In this document: positions 15,589-23,175 of the stretch, in pieces | Position numbering within the stretch: position 1 is the stretch's first letter | How the letters are laid out: each line of letters opens with the position of its first letter | Assembly (NCBI GenBank): GCA_025362795.1 | Contig: JANYFE010000088.1 | Location: forward strand, 1-32,947 | DNA length: 32,947 nt | From: Rhodobacterales bacterium | GTDB taxonomy: Bacteria; Pseudomonadota; Alphaproteobacteria; Rhodobacterales; Rhodobacteraceae | Direction: 5' to 3' | Position numbers and translations under genes: made by a program | The notes under the pieces: generated by a model | Seen by the model: the letters and a program-made list of their open reading frames with translations, nothing else | Database searches by the model: none | What the model was told of the DNA's origin: nothing

Positions 15589-17187
15589 TCAGCCAATCGC
15601 CGCCGCCCGGACCTCATCATCAATGAACGGCAGGTACTGCCCGAAATTCGCGGCAAACATGCCGACCAGGCGCGCCGCCTGCCGGTCATAGTCTGCCCCG
15701 TCGCCCCAGGTCGACCGCGGATCCAAAAGCCGGGCCTCCACCCCTTTCACCGCCACCGGCACCTCAAAGCCAAAGTTGGCGTCCCGCCGGAACTCCGCCC
15801 CCGCCAGCGACCCATCCAGCGCCGCCGACAGCAAGGCCCGCGTCGCCTTGATCGGCATGCGCTTGCCCGTGCCATATGCCCCGCCAGTCCAACCGGTATT
15901 GACCAGCCAGCACGACGCCCCATTCCGCGCTATCTTGGCCGCCAACAGCTTGCCGTAAACCTCGGGCCGCCGCGGCATGAACGGTGCCCCGAAACAGGTT
16001 GAAAAGGTCGGCTGCGGCTCAGTCACCCCGCGCTCGGTCCCTGCGACCTTGGCGGTAAAGCCCGACAGAAAGTGATACATCGCCTGCGCCGGCGACAGCC
16101 GCGCAATCGGCGGCAGCACGCCAAACGCATCGCAGGTCAGCATCACGACATGCCGCGGATGCCCGCCCAGACCTGTGAGCGAGGCGTTGGAAATCGCCTC
16201 CAGCGGATAGGCGCAGCGCGTGTTCGCCGTCAGACTGTCATCGCTGAAGTCCAGCTCCAGCGTGTCCGCGTCATGCACCATATTCTCGACCACCGTGCCA
16301 AACCGACTGGTGGTCGCATGAATCTCCGGCTCGGCCTCTGCCGACAGATGGATGGTCTTGGCATAACAGCCGCCTTCAAAGTTGAAGGTGCCGCGATCTG
16401 ACCAGCCGTGTTCATCATCGCCGATCAAGATCCGCGACGGATCCGCCGACAGCGTGGTCTTGCCGGTCCCCGACAGGCCAAAGAACACCGCCGTATCCAC
16501 CGGATTGCCGATGGCATGATTGGCCGAACAATGCATCGCCATCACGCCCTTTTCCGGCAAAAGGTAGTTCAGAAGCGTGAACACGGCCTTTTTGTTTTCG
16601 CCCGCATAGGCGGTGTTGCCGATCAGGATCAGCTTTGCGTCAAAGTTCAGCGCGATCACCGTCTCGCTCCGGCAGCCATGCCGCGCCGGGTCCGCCTTGA
16701 ACGTCGGGCAGTTGATCACCGTCCAGTCCGGGCTGAACGTATCCAGTTCCGCCCGCGCCGGCCGCCGCAGCAGATGCCGGATGAACAGCCCGTGCCACGC
16801 CAGCTCCGTTACCATCCGCACATCCAGCCGGTGGATCGGATCAGCCCCGGCATACAAATCCTGCACGAAATAGTCGCGCCCCTGCATATGCGTCAGCATG
16901 TCGGCATGCAGCCGCGCGAACGCTTCCGGCGCCATTGGCGCGTTGTTTTGCCACCAGACCGACCCTTCGACCAAGGCCGTCCGCACCACGAATTTGTCTT
17001 TGGGCGACCGCCCGGTAAAGGCGCCCGTCGTACAAAGGAACGCACCGCCCAGGCCCAGCTTGCCCTCGCCCTGCGTCACCGCCGCTTCGACCAACGCCGG
17101 TTCAATCAGGTTGTAATAGACATGACCCAGCCCGCGGATGCCCTGATCTTCTAGCCGTCTGGCGGGGTTCACGCGTCCGGTCATCAT
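15589..17187 (-). CDS. pckA: Phosphoenolpyruvate carboxykinase (ATP)
   Basis: The protein has 532 residues, the normal length of the ATP-dependent bacterial enzyme. It converts oxaloacetate and ATP to phosphoenolpyruvate and CO2, the entry step of gluconeogenesis. The start is ATG at 17187 with GGGAG eight bases upstream; the adjoining ATG at 17184 is the alternative. The substrate loop [12 protein letters not shown] is at about 58-69. The P-loop [14 protein letters not shown] is at 237-250. The metal/nucleotide motif [11 protein letters not shown] is next to it, at 254-264. It is divergent from chvI, the conserved alphaproteobacterial order. Two tandem operator-like repeats lie in the shared 334-bp upstream region. 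Confidence 0.97.
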   Translation of the reverse strand: MMTGRVNPARRLEDQGIRGLGHVYYNLIEPALVEAAVTQGEGKLGLGGAFLCTTGAFTGRSPKDKFVVRTALVEGSVWWQNNAPMAPEAFARLHADMLTHMQGRDYFVQDLYAGADPIHRLDVRMVTELAWHGLFIRHLLRRPARAELDTFSPDWTVINCPTFKADPARHGCRSETVIALNFDAKLILIGNTAYAGENKKAVFTLLNYLLPEKGVMAMHCSANHAIGNPVDTAVFFGLSGTGKTTLSADPSRILIGDDEHGWSDRGTFNFEGGCYAKTIHLSAEAEPEIHATTSRFGTVVENMVHDADTLELDFSDDSLTANTRCAYPLEAISNASLTGLGGHPRHVVMLTCDAFGVLPPIARLSPAQAMYHFLSGFTAKVAGTERGVTEPQPTFSTCFGAPFMPRRPEVYGKLLAAKIARNGASCWLVNTGWTGGAYGTGKRMPIKATRALLSAALDGSLAGAEFRRDANFGFEVPVAVKGVEARLLDPRSTWGDGADYDRQAARLVGMFAANFGQYLPFIDDEVRAAAIG

Positions 17188-17521
17188 CTGGCAAGCTCCC
17201 TTGTGTTGAAAATGCAACCATCACGCCAATGGCTGCCAGGGCAAATTCGGCCGAAAAGCCCCTCTGTTCGAATTCCATTAACACACAGATTTCAAAGGGG
17301 AAAAGCATTGAAATGCACCGTTAGCGCAATCAAATGCAGGTTAGCGCAACCATTCAACCCTTAAACACATGACTGCGGCAAATTAGTCATTCCTTTGGGA
17401 ATTTCGCACCCAATGACAGGGCTAAACCCCAGTGATTCGCACAATTGTGTTGATTCCTAATGGGGGAAACCCGATCATGCAGGAAAAATAAGGCAAACCG
17501 AGCAGAATAGGATAGCCCAAC
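17188..17521. other. 334-bp divergent promoter region between pckA and chvI
   Basis: No gene fits here. It must hold promoters for pckA (reverse) and chvI (forward). The clearest structure is the tandem repeat at 17311-17351, described separately. The part next to chvI is less GC-rich than the coding DNA, as expected of a promoter. A weak AGGA precedes the chvI ATG. Confidence 0.6.
17311..17351. promoter_or_regulatory. Tandem operator-like repeats in the pckA-chvI spacer
   Basis: AAATGCA followed by GTTAGCGCAA occurs twice in direct orientation (17311-17329 and 17332-17349), the GTTAGCGCAA cores being 20 bases apart, about two helical turns. Each core with its next bases (GTTAGCGCAATC, GTTAGCGCAACC) is an imperfect palindrome around GCGC, the style of LacI-family operators. 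LacI-family regulators are known to control pckA and central carbon genes in alphaproteobacteria (PckR/CceR type). Linking this site to them is inference. Confidence 0.55.
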
Positions 17522-18223
17522 ATGGCAAGGATCGCCCTTGTGGACGACGACAGGAACATCCTGACGTCGGTGTCGATGACTCTTGAAGCCGAGGGGTTCG
17601 AGGTCGAGACGTTCAATGACGGTCAATCCGCCCTTGACGCCTTCAACCGCCGCATGCCCGACATGGCCGTGCTGGACATCAAGATGCCCCGGATGGACGG
17701 GATGGACCTGCTGCAACGCCTGCGGCTGAAATCCACCATGCCGGTGATCTTCCTCACGTCCAAGGACGACGAGATTGACGAGGTTCTGGGCCTGCGGATG
17801 GGCGCTGACGACTACGTCAAAAAACCTTTCAGCCAGCGCCTGCTGGTCGAACGCATCCGGGCTCTGCTGCGCCGTCAGGACGCCATCCAGACCGGCGAAG
17901 TGGCCGTGACCGAAGAAACCAAGATCATGGACCGCGGCAATCTGCGGATGGATCCCTTGCGCCATTCAGTCAGTTGGAAAGGTGCCGATGTCTCGCTGAC
18001 CGTCACCGAATTCATGCTGTTGCAGGCTTTGGCCCAGCGTCCCGGCTTCGTCAAAAGCCGCGATCAGCTGATGGACGTCGCCTATGACGATCAGGTCTAT
18101 GTCGACGACCGCACCATCGACAGCCATATCAAACGCCTGCGTAAGAAAATGCGCGCCGTGGATGACACCTTCTCGGCCATCGAAACGCTGTATGGCATTG
18201 GCTACCGCTACAACGAAGAATGA
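17522..18223 (+). CDS. chvI: Response regulator ChvI (OmpR/PhoB type)
   Basis: The protein has 233 residues. The receiver domain is at about 1-115, with acidic pocket D8-D10, phospho-acceptor Asp52 ([11 protein letters not shown]), Thr79 and Lys101 (DDYVKKPFS). The C-terminal OmpR-type winged helix-turn-helix ends with [11 protein letters not shown] and [10 protein letters not shown]. With ChvG it forms the conserved alphaproteobacterial two-component system for acid and envelope stress, related in other species to symbiosis or virulence control. Its stop overlaps the chvG start (ATGA). It is divergent from pckA and heads an operon that continues into the PTS genes, so it links envelope signalling with carbon/nitrogen status. 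Confidence 0.95.
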   Translation: MARIALVDDDRNILTSVSMTLEAEGFEVETFNDGQSALDAFNRRMPDMAVLDIKMPRMDGMDLLQRLRLKSTMPVIFLTSKDDEIDEVLGLRMGADDYVKKPFSQRLLVERIRALLRRQDAIQTGEVAVTEETKIMDRGNLRMDPLRHSVSWKGADVSLTVTEFMLLQALAQRPGFVKSRDQLMDVAYDDQVYVDDRTIDSHIKRLRKKMRAVDDTFSAIETLYGIGYRYNEE

Positions 18224-19926
18224 CCGCGGTTCCCCAGATCAACATGGCACAAAAGCGCGGCCCGAAATCGAGCGAGGTGCTTTTGGGCGAAGATTGGGTT
18301 TCGCCCGACAGCATGGGTGAAGCCGTCTTGCGTGACGGACGCAAACGCCGGGGTCTGGTGTCGCTGAACCATTCGCCGCTGGCCCGCAAGATCATCATCT
18401 TCAACCTGATGGCATTGGTCATTCTGGTGGCGGGCGTGCTGTTCCTGAACCCGTTCCGTGACAGTCTGGTGGTGCAGCGCGAACAGGGTCTGGTGAACGA
18501 GGCCAAGCTGATCGCCAATGTGTTCGAGGCCGGGCTGCCAGCCGCCAGCACGGTCGGCCCCGGCGATACGCTGGCCCTGTCGCAACGTCTGAAAGACATC
18601 ACCATCAGCCCCGGGGTCGAGGTCTATCTTTTCGACAGCTATGGTGGCCTTTTGACCTCTGCCGTCGGGGCGCCGCGCGAAACTCAAACCGGCAATGACC
18701 GCTCGACCATCATCACCGACTTTCTCAACGTGATCTGGGACGGCATTTCCGGCCTTCTCAGCGGAAGTTCCGCCAACAAGGTCAAGGTCAGCGGCGAAGA
18801 CATGGCCCGCAATCTGTTTTCCGAGGCTGAAGCCGGGGCCACCGCTGTCAAAACCGGTCAAGGGCCCGAAGGCGGTGCGCAGTTTTCGGTTGCGACACCC
18901 ATCATGCGCGACGGCGTGGTCTTGGGCGTCGCGGCCCTCACCTCGGCAGAGGGCGAGATTGACCGTCTGGTCCGCTATGAACGCGAACAGATCCTGCAAA
19001 TGTTCGTCATTGCCCTTTTGGTGTCGATCGGCCTGTCGCTGGTGCTGGCCTCGACCATTGCCAACCCACTGTCCGATCTCGCCGCCGCCGCCGAAATTGG
19101 TCAGAACCGCGACGCCGGCGCCCGTTCGGCCGGCCGCGTCCGCATCCCCGACCTGACCGCCCGCCCGGATGAAATTGGCCGCCTGTCGGTGGCGATGCGC
19201 GGCATGGTGACAGCACTTTATGACCGGATCGACGCCAATGAACAATTCGCCGCCGATGTCAGCCACGAGATCAAGAACCCGCTCGCCAGCCTGCGCAGCG
19301 CCGTAGGATCCCTGCGGTTTGTAAAAAAGGAAGAACATCGCGAAAAGCTGCTGGATGTCATCGAACATGACGTGCGGCGGCTGGACCGGCTGGTCAGCGA
19401 CATCTCCAACGCCTCGCGGCTGGATTCGGAACTGGTGAAGGAAGAGGAAGAAGAATTCAACCTGCTGAAAACGCTGTCGAACCTGACCGAATATCTGGGT
19501 CAGCAGGCCCGCGAAAAGGGCGTGGAATTCATCACCGACTTTCCGGCCGACCAGATCCGCGTCAATGGTCTGGAAGGGCGGTTGGCGCAGGTGTTCGTGA
19601 ACCTGATCACCAATGCCATTTCCTTCTGTGACACCGGCGATGCGGTGCGGGTCTGGGCGCGCAAGCGCGAAAACCGGGTGCTGATCGTCGTCGAAGATAC
19701 CGGCCCCGGCATCCCGGATGCGGCACTGACCAAGGTGTTCAAACGCTTTTATTCCGAACGTCCGACCGGCGATTTCGGCAATCATTCCGGTCTTGGGCTG
19801 GCCATTTCGAAACAGATCATCGAGGCGCATGGCGGCGTCATCTGGGCCGAAAACATCCGCCCGACCCAGGCCGACATCACCTCTGAACCGCTGGGCGCCC
19901 GTTTCGTGGTCGGTTTGCCGGTCTGA
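18220..19926 (+). CDS. chvG: Sensor histidine kinase ChvG (ExoS-like)
   Basis: The protein has 568 residues. It has a cytoplasmic N-terminus, a membrane helix near 58-77, a periplasmic sensor domain of about 180 residues, a second helix near 258-278, and a HAMP linker ([15 protein letters not shown]). The dimerisation/phospho-acceptor box [18 protein letters not shown] has His349. The ATPase domain shows the N box NLITNAISF at 461-469, then VEDTGPGIP and [10 protein letters not shown]. ChvG autophosphorylates and passes phosphate to ChvI. In rhizobia the periplasmic ExoR inhibits it; no exoR gene is in the window. The start overlaps chvI by four bases. An acidic run (VKEEEEEF) follows the dimerisation helices. 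Confidence 0.95.
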   Translation: MTAVPQINMAQKRGPKSSEVLLGEDWVSPDSMGEAVLRDGRKRRGLVSLNHSPLARKIIIFNLMALVILVAGVLFLNPFRDSLVVQREQGLVNEAKLIANVFEAGLPAASTVGPGDTLALSQRLKDITISPGVEVYLFDSYGGLLTSAVGAPRETQTGNDRSTIITDFLNVIWDGISGLLSGSSANKVKVSGEDMARNLFSEAEAGATAVKTGQGPEGGAQFSVATPIMRDGVVLGVAALTSAEGEIDRLVRYEREQILQMFVIALLVSIGLSLVLASTIANPLSDLAAAAEIGQNRDAGARSAGRVRIPDLTARPDEIGRLSVAMRGMVTALYDRIDANEQFAADVSHEIKNPLASLRSAVGSLRFVKKEEHREKLLDVIEHDVRRLDRLVSDISNASRLDSELVKEEEEEFNLLKTLSNLTEYLGQQAREKGVEFITDFPADQIRVNGLEGRLAQVFVNLITNAISFCDTGDAVRVWARKRENRVLIVVEDTGPGIPDAALTKVFKRFYSERPTGDFGNHSGLGLAISKQIIEAHGGVIWAENIRPTQADITSEPLGARFVVGLPV

Positions 19927-19932
19927 CCGGCG

Positions 19933-20343
19933 ATGCTGATCCACGCCAGTTGCGTTGCCATCAACGGTCGCGGCCTTCTGATTACCGGCCCGTCCGGCGC
20001 TGGCAAATCGGCGCTGGCTTTGCAGCTGATGGCACTTGGTGCAGCGCTGGTTGCCGATGACCAAACCGAACTGACCCTTGAAAACAGCCAGCTGATCGCG
20101 CGCTGCCCCCCCAACCTGTCCGGCCTGATCGAGGCACGGGGTATCGGCATCCTGCGCGCCCCCGCCATCACGCAGGCCGAAATCGCCCTTGTCGCCGATC
20201 TGGCACAGCCCGAACCCGACCGTTTGCCACCGCGACGCAAGGTCAACTTGTTGGGCCAATCGGTGGATCTTGTGCTGGGTCAGGGCAATCCCCATTTTAC
20301 TGCCTCAGTTCTGTGCTATCTGAACGGCTCCCGACAGGCCTGA
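19933..20343 (+). CDS. hprK: HPr kinase/phosphorylase, short alphaproteobacterial form
   Basis: The protein has 136 residues, far shorter than the roughly 310 of Firmicutes HprK. It is the usual short alphaproteobacterial form with only the C-terminal catalytic domain. The P-loop [12 protein letters not shown] is at residues 19-30, next to LVADDQTEL, and the family signature IEARGIGIL follows. It phosphorylates HPr on Ser46, and that serine is present in the ptsH product of this operon. It lies six bases after chvG. The small size means the regulatory N-terminal domain is missing, so kinase control probably differs from Gram-positive systems. Confidence 0.93.
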   Translation: MLIHASCVAINGRGLLITGPSGAGKSALALQLMALGAALVADDQTELTLENSQLIARCPPNLSGLIEARGIGILRAPAITQAEIALVADLAQPEPDRLPPRRKVNLLGQSVDLVLGQGNPHFTASVLCYLNGSRQA

Positions 20344-20353
20344 CCTCATCGAA

Positions 20354-21274
20354 ATGCAACCCGAAACCCAACAAACCCACGAACATCGCCTCGTCCTGAT
20401 CACCGGCCCCTCGGGCGCTGGCCGCTCAACGGCCTTCCATGCGCTGGAGGATCTGGGCTACGAGGTGATCGACAATCTGCCGCTATCGCTGATCCCCCGC
20501 CTGATTGACGGCCCGCCCCTGGAACGCCCGCTTGCCCTTGGCCTTGACGTGCGCAACCGTGATTTCAACGCCACCGCCGCGATCGAACTGATCGACACCC
20601 TGACCCGCGACCCGCGCGTGACGCTGGAACTGCTGTATCTGGATTGCGCCCCCAACGTGCTGGTCAGCCGCTACAGCCAGACCCGTCGCCGCCACCCGAT
20701 TGTCGAGGCCGCCACGCCCAGCGAAGGCGTCGACCGCGAAATTGACCTGCTCACCCCGATGAAAGTGCGCGCCGATCACCTGATTGACACCAGCGACATG
20801 TCGCCGCACGAGCTGAAGGCCGAAATCGGCCATTGGTTCGACCACCGCCCGGCTGCCGGACTTGCGCTTTCGGTGCAAAGCTTCAGCTACAAACGTGGTC
20901 TGCCGCGCGGGGTGGATATGGTGTTCGATTGCCGTTTTCTCGCCAACCCTTACTGGGTGCCCGAATTGCGCGATCGCGATGGCCGCGATGCCGCCGTCGC
21001 CGCCCATATCGAGGCTGATCCGCGATTCGCGCCATTCTTCTCCAAGTTGCAGGATCTGGTCCTGATGCTGCTGCCCGGCCAACTGGATGAGGGCAAAGCG
21101 CACCTCTCGATCGGCTTTGGCTGTACCGGTGGGCAACACAGGTCTGTTGCAGTTGCAGAAAAATTGGCCAAGGTGCTTGCGGAAGCGGGCTGGCAAGTGT
21201 CAAAACGGCACCGAGAGTTGGAACGCAGGTTGTCCGGCAGTGCCGTTGACGGGTTCGGGGTAGGTCGCGCGTGA
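20354..21274 (+). CDS. rapZ: RNase adapter protein RapZ (YvcJ family)
   Basis: The protein has 306 residues. It is a nucleotide-binding protein with a P-loop-like GPSGAGRST at residues 18-26, where the usual lysine is arginine. Other family blocks are [18 protein letters not shown], the Walker-B-like [42 protein letters not shown], and the C-terminal [15 protein letters not shown] with a conserved cysteine and histidine. In enterobacteria RapZ guides RNase E to the GlmZ small RNA to control glucosamine-6-phosphate synthase. In alphaproteobacteria its target is not settled. It lies ten bases after hprK and overlaps the next gene by four (GTGA). Confidence 0.94.
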   Translation: MQPETQQTHEHRLVLITGPSGAGRSTAFHALEDLGYEVIDNLPLSLIPRLIDGPPLERPLALGLDVRNRDFNATAAIELIDTLTRDPRVTLELLYLDCAPNVLVSRYSQTRRRHPIVEAATPSEGVDREIDLLTPMKVRADHLIDTSDMSPHELKAEIGHWFDHRPAAGLALSVQSFSYKRGLPRGVDMVFDCRFLANPYWVPELRDRDGRDAAVAAHIEADPRFAPFFSKLQDLVLMLLPGQLDEGKAHLSIGFGCTGGQHRSVAVAEKLAKVLAEAGWQVSKRHRELERRLSGSAVDGFGVGRA

Positions 21275-21669
21275 TCGGGATCGTGATTGTCGCTCATGGT
21301 GGGCTGGCACGGGAATATTTGTCGGCGGTCGAACATGTTGTTGGCCCGCAGGCGGATATGCAGGCCATCGCCATCGAAGACGACTGTGACCGCGGCAAAA
21401 AGCAGGCCGAAATCTGCGCCGCCGCCAATTCGGTCGATCACGGCAACGGTGTTGTCGTCGTGACCGATATGTTCGGCGGCTCGCCGTCGAATCTGTCGCT
21501 CCTGGCCTGCGCTGGCGGCCCGGAACGCCGCATCATCTATGGCGCGAACCTGCCAATGTTGATCAAACTGGCCAAGTCACGCGAACTTGCGGTCAAGGAT
21601 GCGGTGGCCGCCGCTTTGGATGCCGGACGCAAATATATCAACAGCCTCGATCTTGGCAGCGGGGCGTAA
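21271..21669 (+). CDS. PTS EIIA component, mannose family
   Basis: The protein has 132 residues. The start is GTG at 21271, overlapping the rapZ stop. The phospho-acceptor is His9 in [14 protein letters not shown]. The second conserved block is [14 protein letters not shown]. No EIIB or EIIC transport partner is in the window, so this is the stand-alone regulatory EIIA of the alphaproteobacterial nitrogen-related PTS (manX-like or EIIA-Man). It receives phosphate from HPr and probably relays carbon/nitrogen status to enzymes or regulators. The next gene, ptsH, begins eight bases on, so they are co-expressed. EI (ptsP) must be elsewhere. Confidence 0.94.
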   Translation: MIGIVIVAHGGLAREYLSAVEHVVGPQADMQAIAIEDDCDRGKKQAEICAAANSVDHGNGVVVVTDMFGGSPSNLSLLACAGGPERRIIYGANLPMLIKLAKSRELAVKDAVAAALDAGRKYINSLDLGSGA

Positions 21670-21676
21670 CGGCGCA

Positions 21677-21946
21677 ATGACAGTGCAGAACCTGCGGATC
21701 ATCAACGAAAAGGGCCTGCACGCCCGCGCCTCGGCCAAATTCGTCGAAGTTGTGGAAGAGTTTGACGCCGCCGCCCGCGTCACCCGCGACGGCATGACAG
21801 TCTCCGGCGACAGCATCATGGGGCTTTTGATGTTGGCAGCCTCGCGTGGAACCACTATTGAGGTGGAAACCAGCGGGTCACAGGCAGAGGCGCTTGGCCT
21901 TGCACTGGCGGCTCTGGTGGCTGACCGCTTTGGCGAAGACCGCTGA
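21677..21946 (+). CDS. ptsH: Phosphocarrier protein HPr
   Basis: The protein has 89 residues. The start is ATG at 21677 (MTVQNLRIINEKGLH), since the longer frame overlaps the EIIA gene. The active-site His15 is in INEKGLHARASAKF, and Ser46, the HPr kinase target, is in VSGDSIMGLLMLAA. So HPr can receive phosphate from EI on histidine and from HprK, encoded in the same operon, on serine. The C-terminal segment LGLALAALVADRF is a typical helix. Its presence here with hprK, rapZ and EIIA makes a PTS that regulates rather than transports. Confidence 0.96.
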   Translation: MTVQNLRIINEKGLHARASAKFVEVVEEFDAAARVTRDGMTVSGDSIMGLLMLAASRGTTIEVETSGSQAEALGLALAALVADRFGEDR

Positions 21947-21975
21947 CGCGGTCTGACGAGGAAGGCTGACGCTTC

Positions 21976-22860
21976 GTGACCGACATGCAGAAAACGGCTG
22001 GCGCGACAGGTGCCGCGGTCGCCAAACCGGGGGCCGAGCGCAAGTATGACATGCGGCGGCTGTCCTACTCCGGCACATTCACCAATCCGCTCAAGGTCTT
22101 GTCGATCCGCGCCATCGAATGGCTGACCGCCAAGGTCAAGCTGCTGTCGATGATCCGCAGCTTTGAAAAGTCCGGCGCCCCGGTCGGCGTGGCCTTCTGG
22201 TCCAAGGCGATCCGCCACATGGGCATCCGCATCGACACCCCGGCCGATGAAATCGCCCGAATCCCCAAAACCGGCGCGGTCGTTGTGCTGGCCAACCATC
22301 CGCATGGTCTGGTGGATGGCATGATCATGGCCGAACTGGTCAGCCGGGTGCGCCCCGATTTTCGTATCCTCACCCGCAGCCTCTTGACCGGCATTCCCGA
22401 GATCGAGGAATTCATGATCCCGGTGCCGTTTCCCCACGAACCCAACGCCCGCGAACTTGGGCTGGAAATGCGCAACCTGACGATGGCGCATCTGAAAAAC
22501 AACGGCGTGGTGATCCTGTTTCCGGCCGGCAAGGTCGCCAGTTCCGAGACCTGGTTTGGTCCTGCGATCGAGGCGGAATGGAATGTCTTTACCCACAAGA
22601 TGATCCGTGGTTCTGGCGCCACGATCCTGCCCATCCACTTTACCGGCCAGAATTCGCGCGCCTATCAGATCGCCAACAAACTCGCGGCAACGCTGCGCCA
22701 GGGCCTGCTGCTGTATGAAATCAAGCGCGCCCTGTTCAAACCGCAGCGCCCCTATGTCGGCACCCCGATCCCCGCCAGCGAACTGGACAAATGGGAAGGT
22801 AACCCCCGCGGCTTTCTGGCCTGGCTGCGGGAACATACGCTGAAGCTGGGTGCGAATTAA
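21976..22860 (+). CDS. PlsC-like lysophospholipid acyltransferase
   Basis: The protein has 294 residues. The ORF start is GTG 21976, with GAGGAAGG about ten bases upstream (ATG 21985 is a second choice). The acyltransferase motif is NHPHGLVDGMIM (the catalytic H...D motif of the family), with further blocks FMIPVPFP and VVILFPAGKVASSETW. The C-terminal segment PQRPYVGTPIPA fits the family. Members acylate lysophospholipids or lyso-ornithine lipids at the inner membrane. It is 29 bases after ptsH on the same strand and probably the last gene of the chvIG-PTS operon. No lipid partner lies beside it, so the acceptor is unknown. Confidence 0.85.
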   Translation: MTDMQKTAGATGAAVAKPGAERKYDMRRLSYSGTFTNPLKVLSIRAIEWLTAKVKLLSMIRSFEKSGAPVGVAFWSKAIRHMGIRIDTPADEIARIPKTGAVVVLANHPHGLVDGMIMAELVSRVRPDFRILTRSLLTGIPEIEEFMIPVPFPHEPNARELGLEMRNLTMAHLKNNGVVILFPAGKVASSETWFGPAIEAEWNVFTHKMIRGSGATILPIHFTGQNSRAYQIANKLAATLRQGLLLYEIKRALFKPQRPYVGTPIPASELDKWEGNPRGFLAWLREHTLKLGAN

Positions 22861-22956
22861 CCACGACCGCAGCGCGGGCTTTACTTTTTGGCAAGGAATG
22901 CCCGTCATACTACGCATACGGTATTCTACGCTCGGTTGAGTCATCTCAAAAAAACG

Positions 22957-22984
22957 GCCCGGCGGAGTTGCCTCTCCACCGGGC
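22957..22984. terminator. Strong bidirectional Rho-independent terminator
   Basis: GCCCGGCGGAG (22957-22967) pairs with CTCCACCGGGC (22974-22984) with one mismatch and a six-base loop. On the reverse strand a run of seven Ts follows (complement of A at 22948-22954); on the forward strand a T-rich stretch follows (TTCCTTCTTTT). It ends the acyltransferase operon on one strand and the small reverse gene at 23001 on the other. Confidence 0.85.
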
Positions 22985-23000
22985 TTCCTTCTTTTCGGGT

Positions 23001-23096
23001 TTAGGCACCGATCCAAAGTCGGATGGCTGCAAGTATCAGTGTCACCACCGCTATCAGCACCATCCATTTACGATATTCATGTTCGATCGTTTTCAT
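23001..23096 (-). CDS. Possible 31-residue single-helix membrane protein
   Basis: This reverse-strand ORF reads MKTIEHEYRKWM, then a hydrophobic helix (VLIAVVTLILAAI) and RLWIGA. It has a charged N-terminus and one membrane segment of about 15-18 residues. GGAGG lies just upstream of the ATG at 23096, though closer (two bases) than ideal. A strong terminator with a T-tract follows 17-44 bases past the stop, which supports a real transcript. It lies between smc and the acyltransferase operon. It resembles no family I can name; a spurious ORF cannot be excluded. Confidence 0.5.
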   Translation of the reverse strand: MKTIEHEYRKWMVLIAVVTLILAAIRLWIGA

Positions 23097-23175
23097 CACC
23101 TCCTCGCACCGCGAAGGGTCGCGGCACCACAGAGGTCATCTTCAAATTGTTGGGAAACCGTTAACCAACGCATCC

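Noticed and set aside
18208-20295. Reverse 695-residue ORF antisense to chvG and hprK
   Set aside because: It covers well-defined ChvG and HprK domains on the other strand and has no recognisable protein features.
21577-23067. Reverse 496-residue ORF antisense to ptsH and the acyltransferase
   Set aside because: The forward genes have clear motifs and starts; the reverse product shows none.
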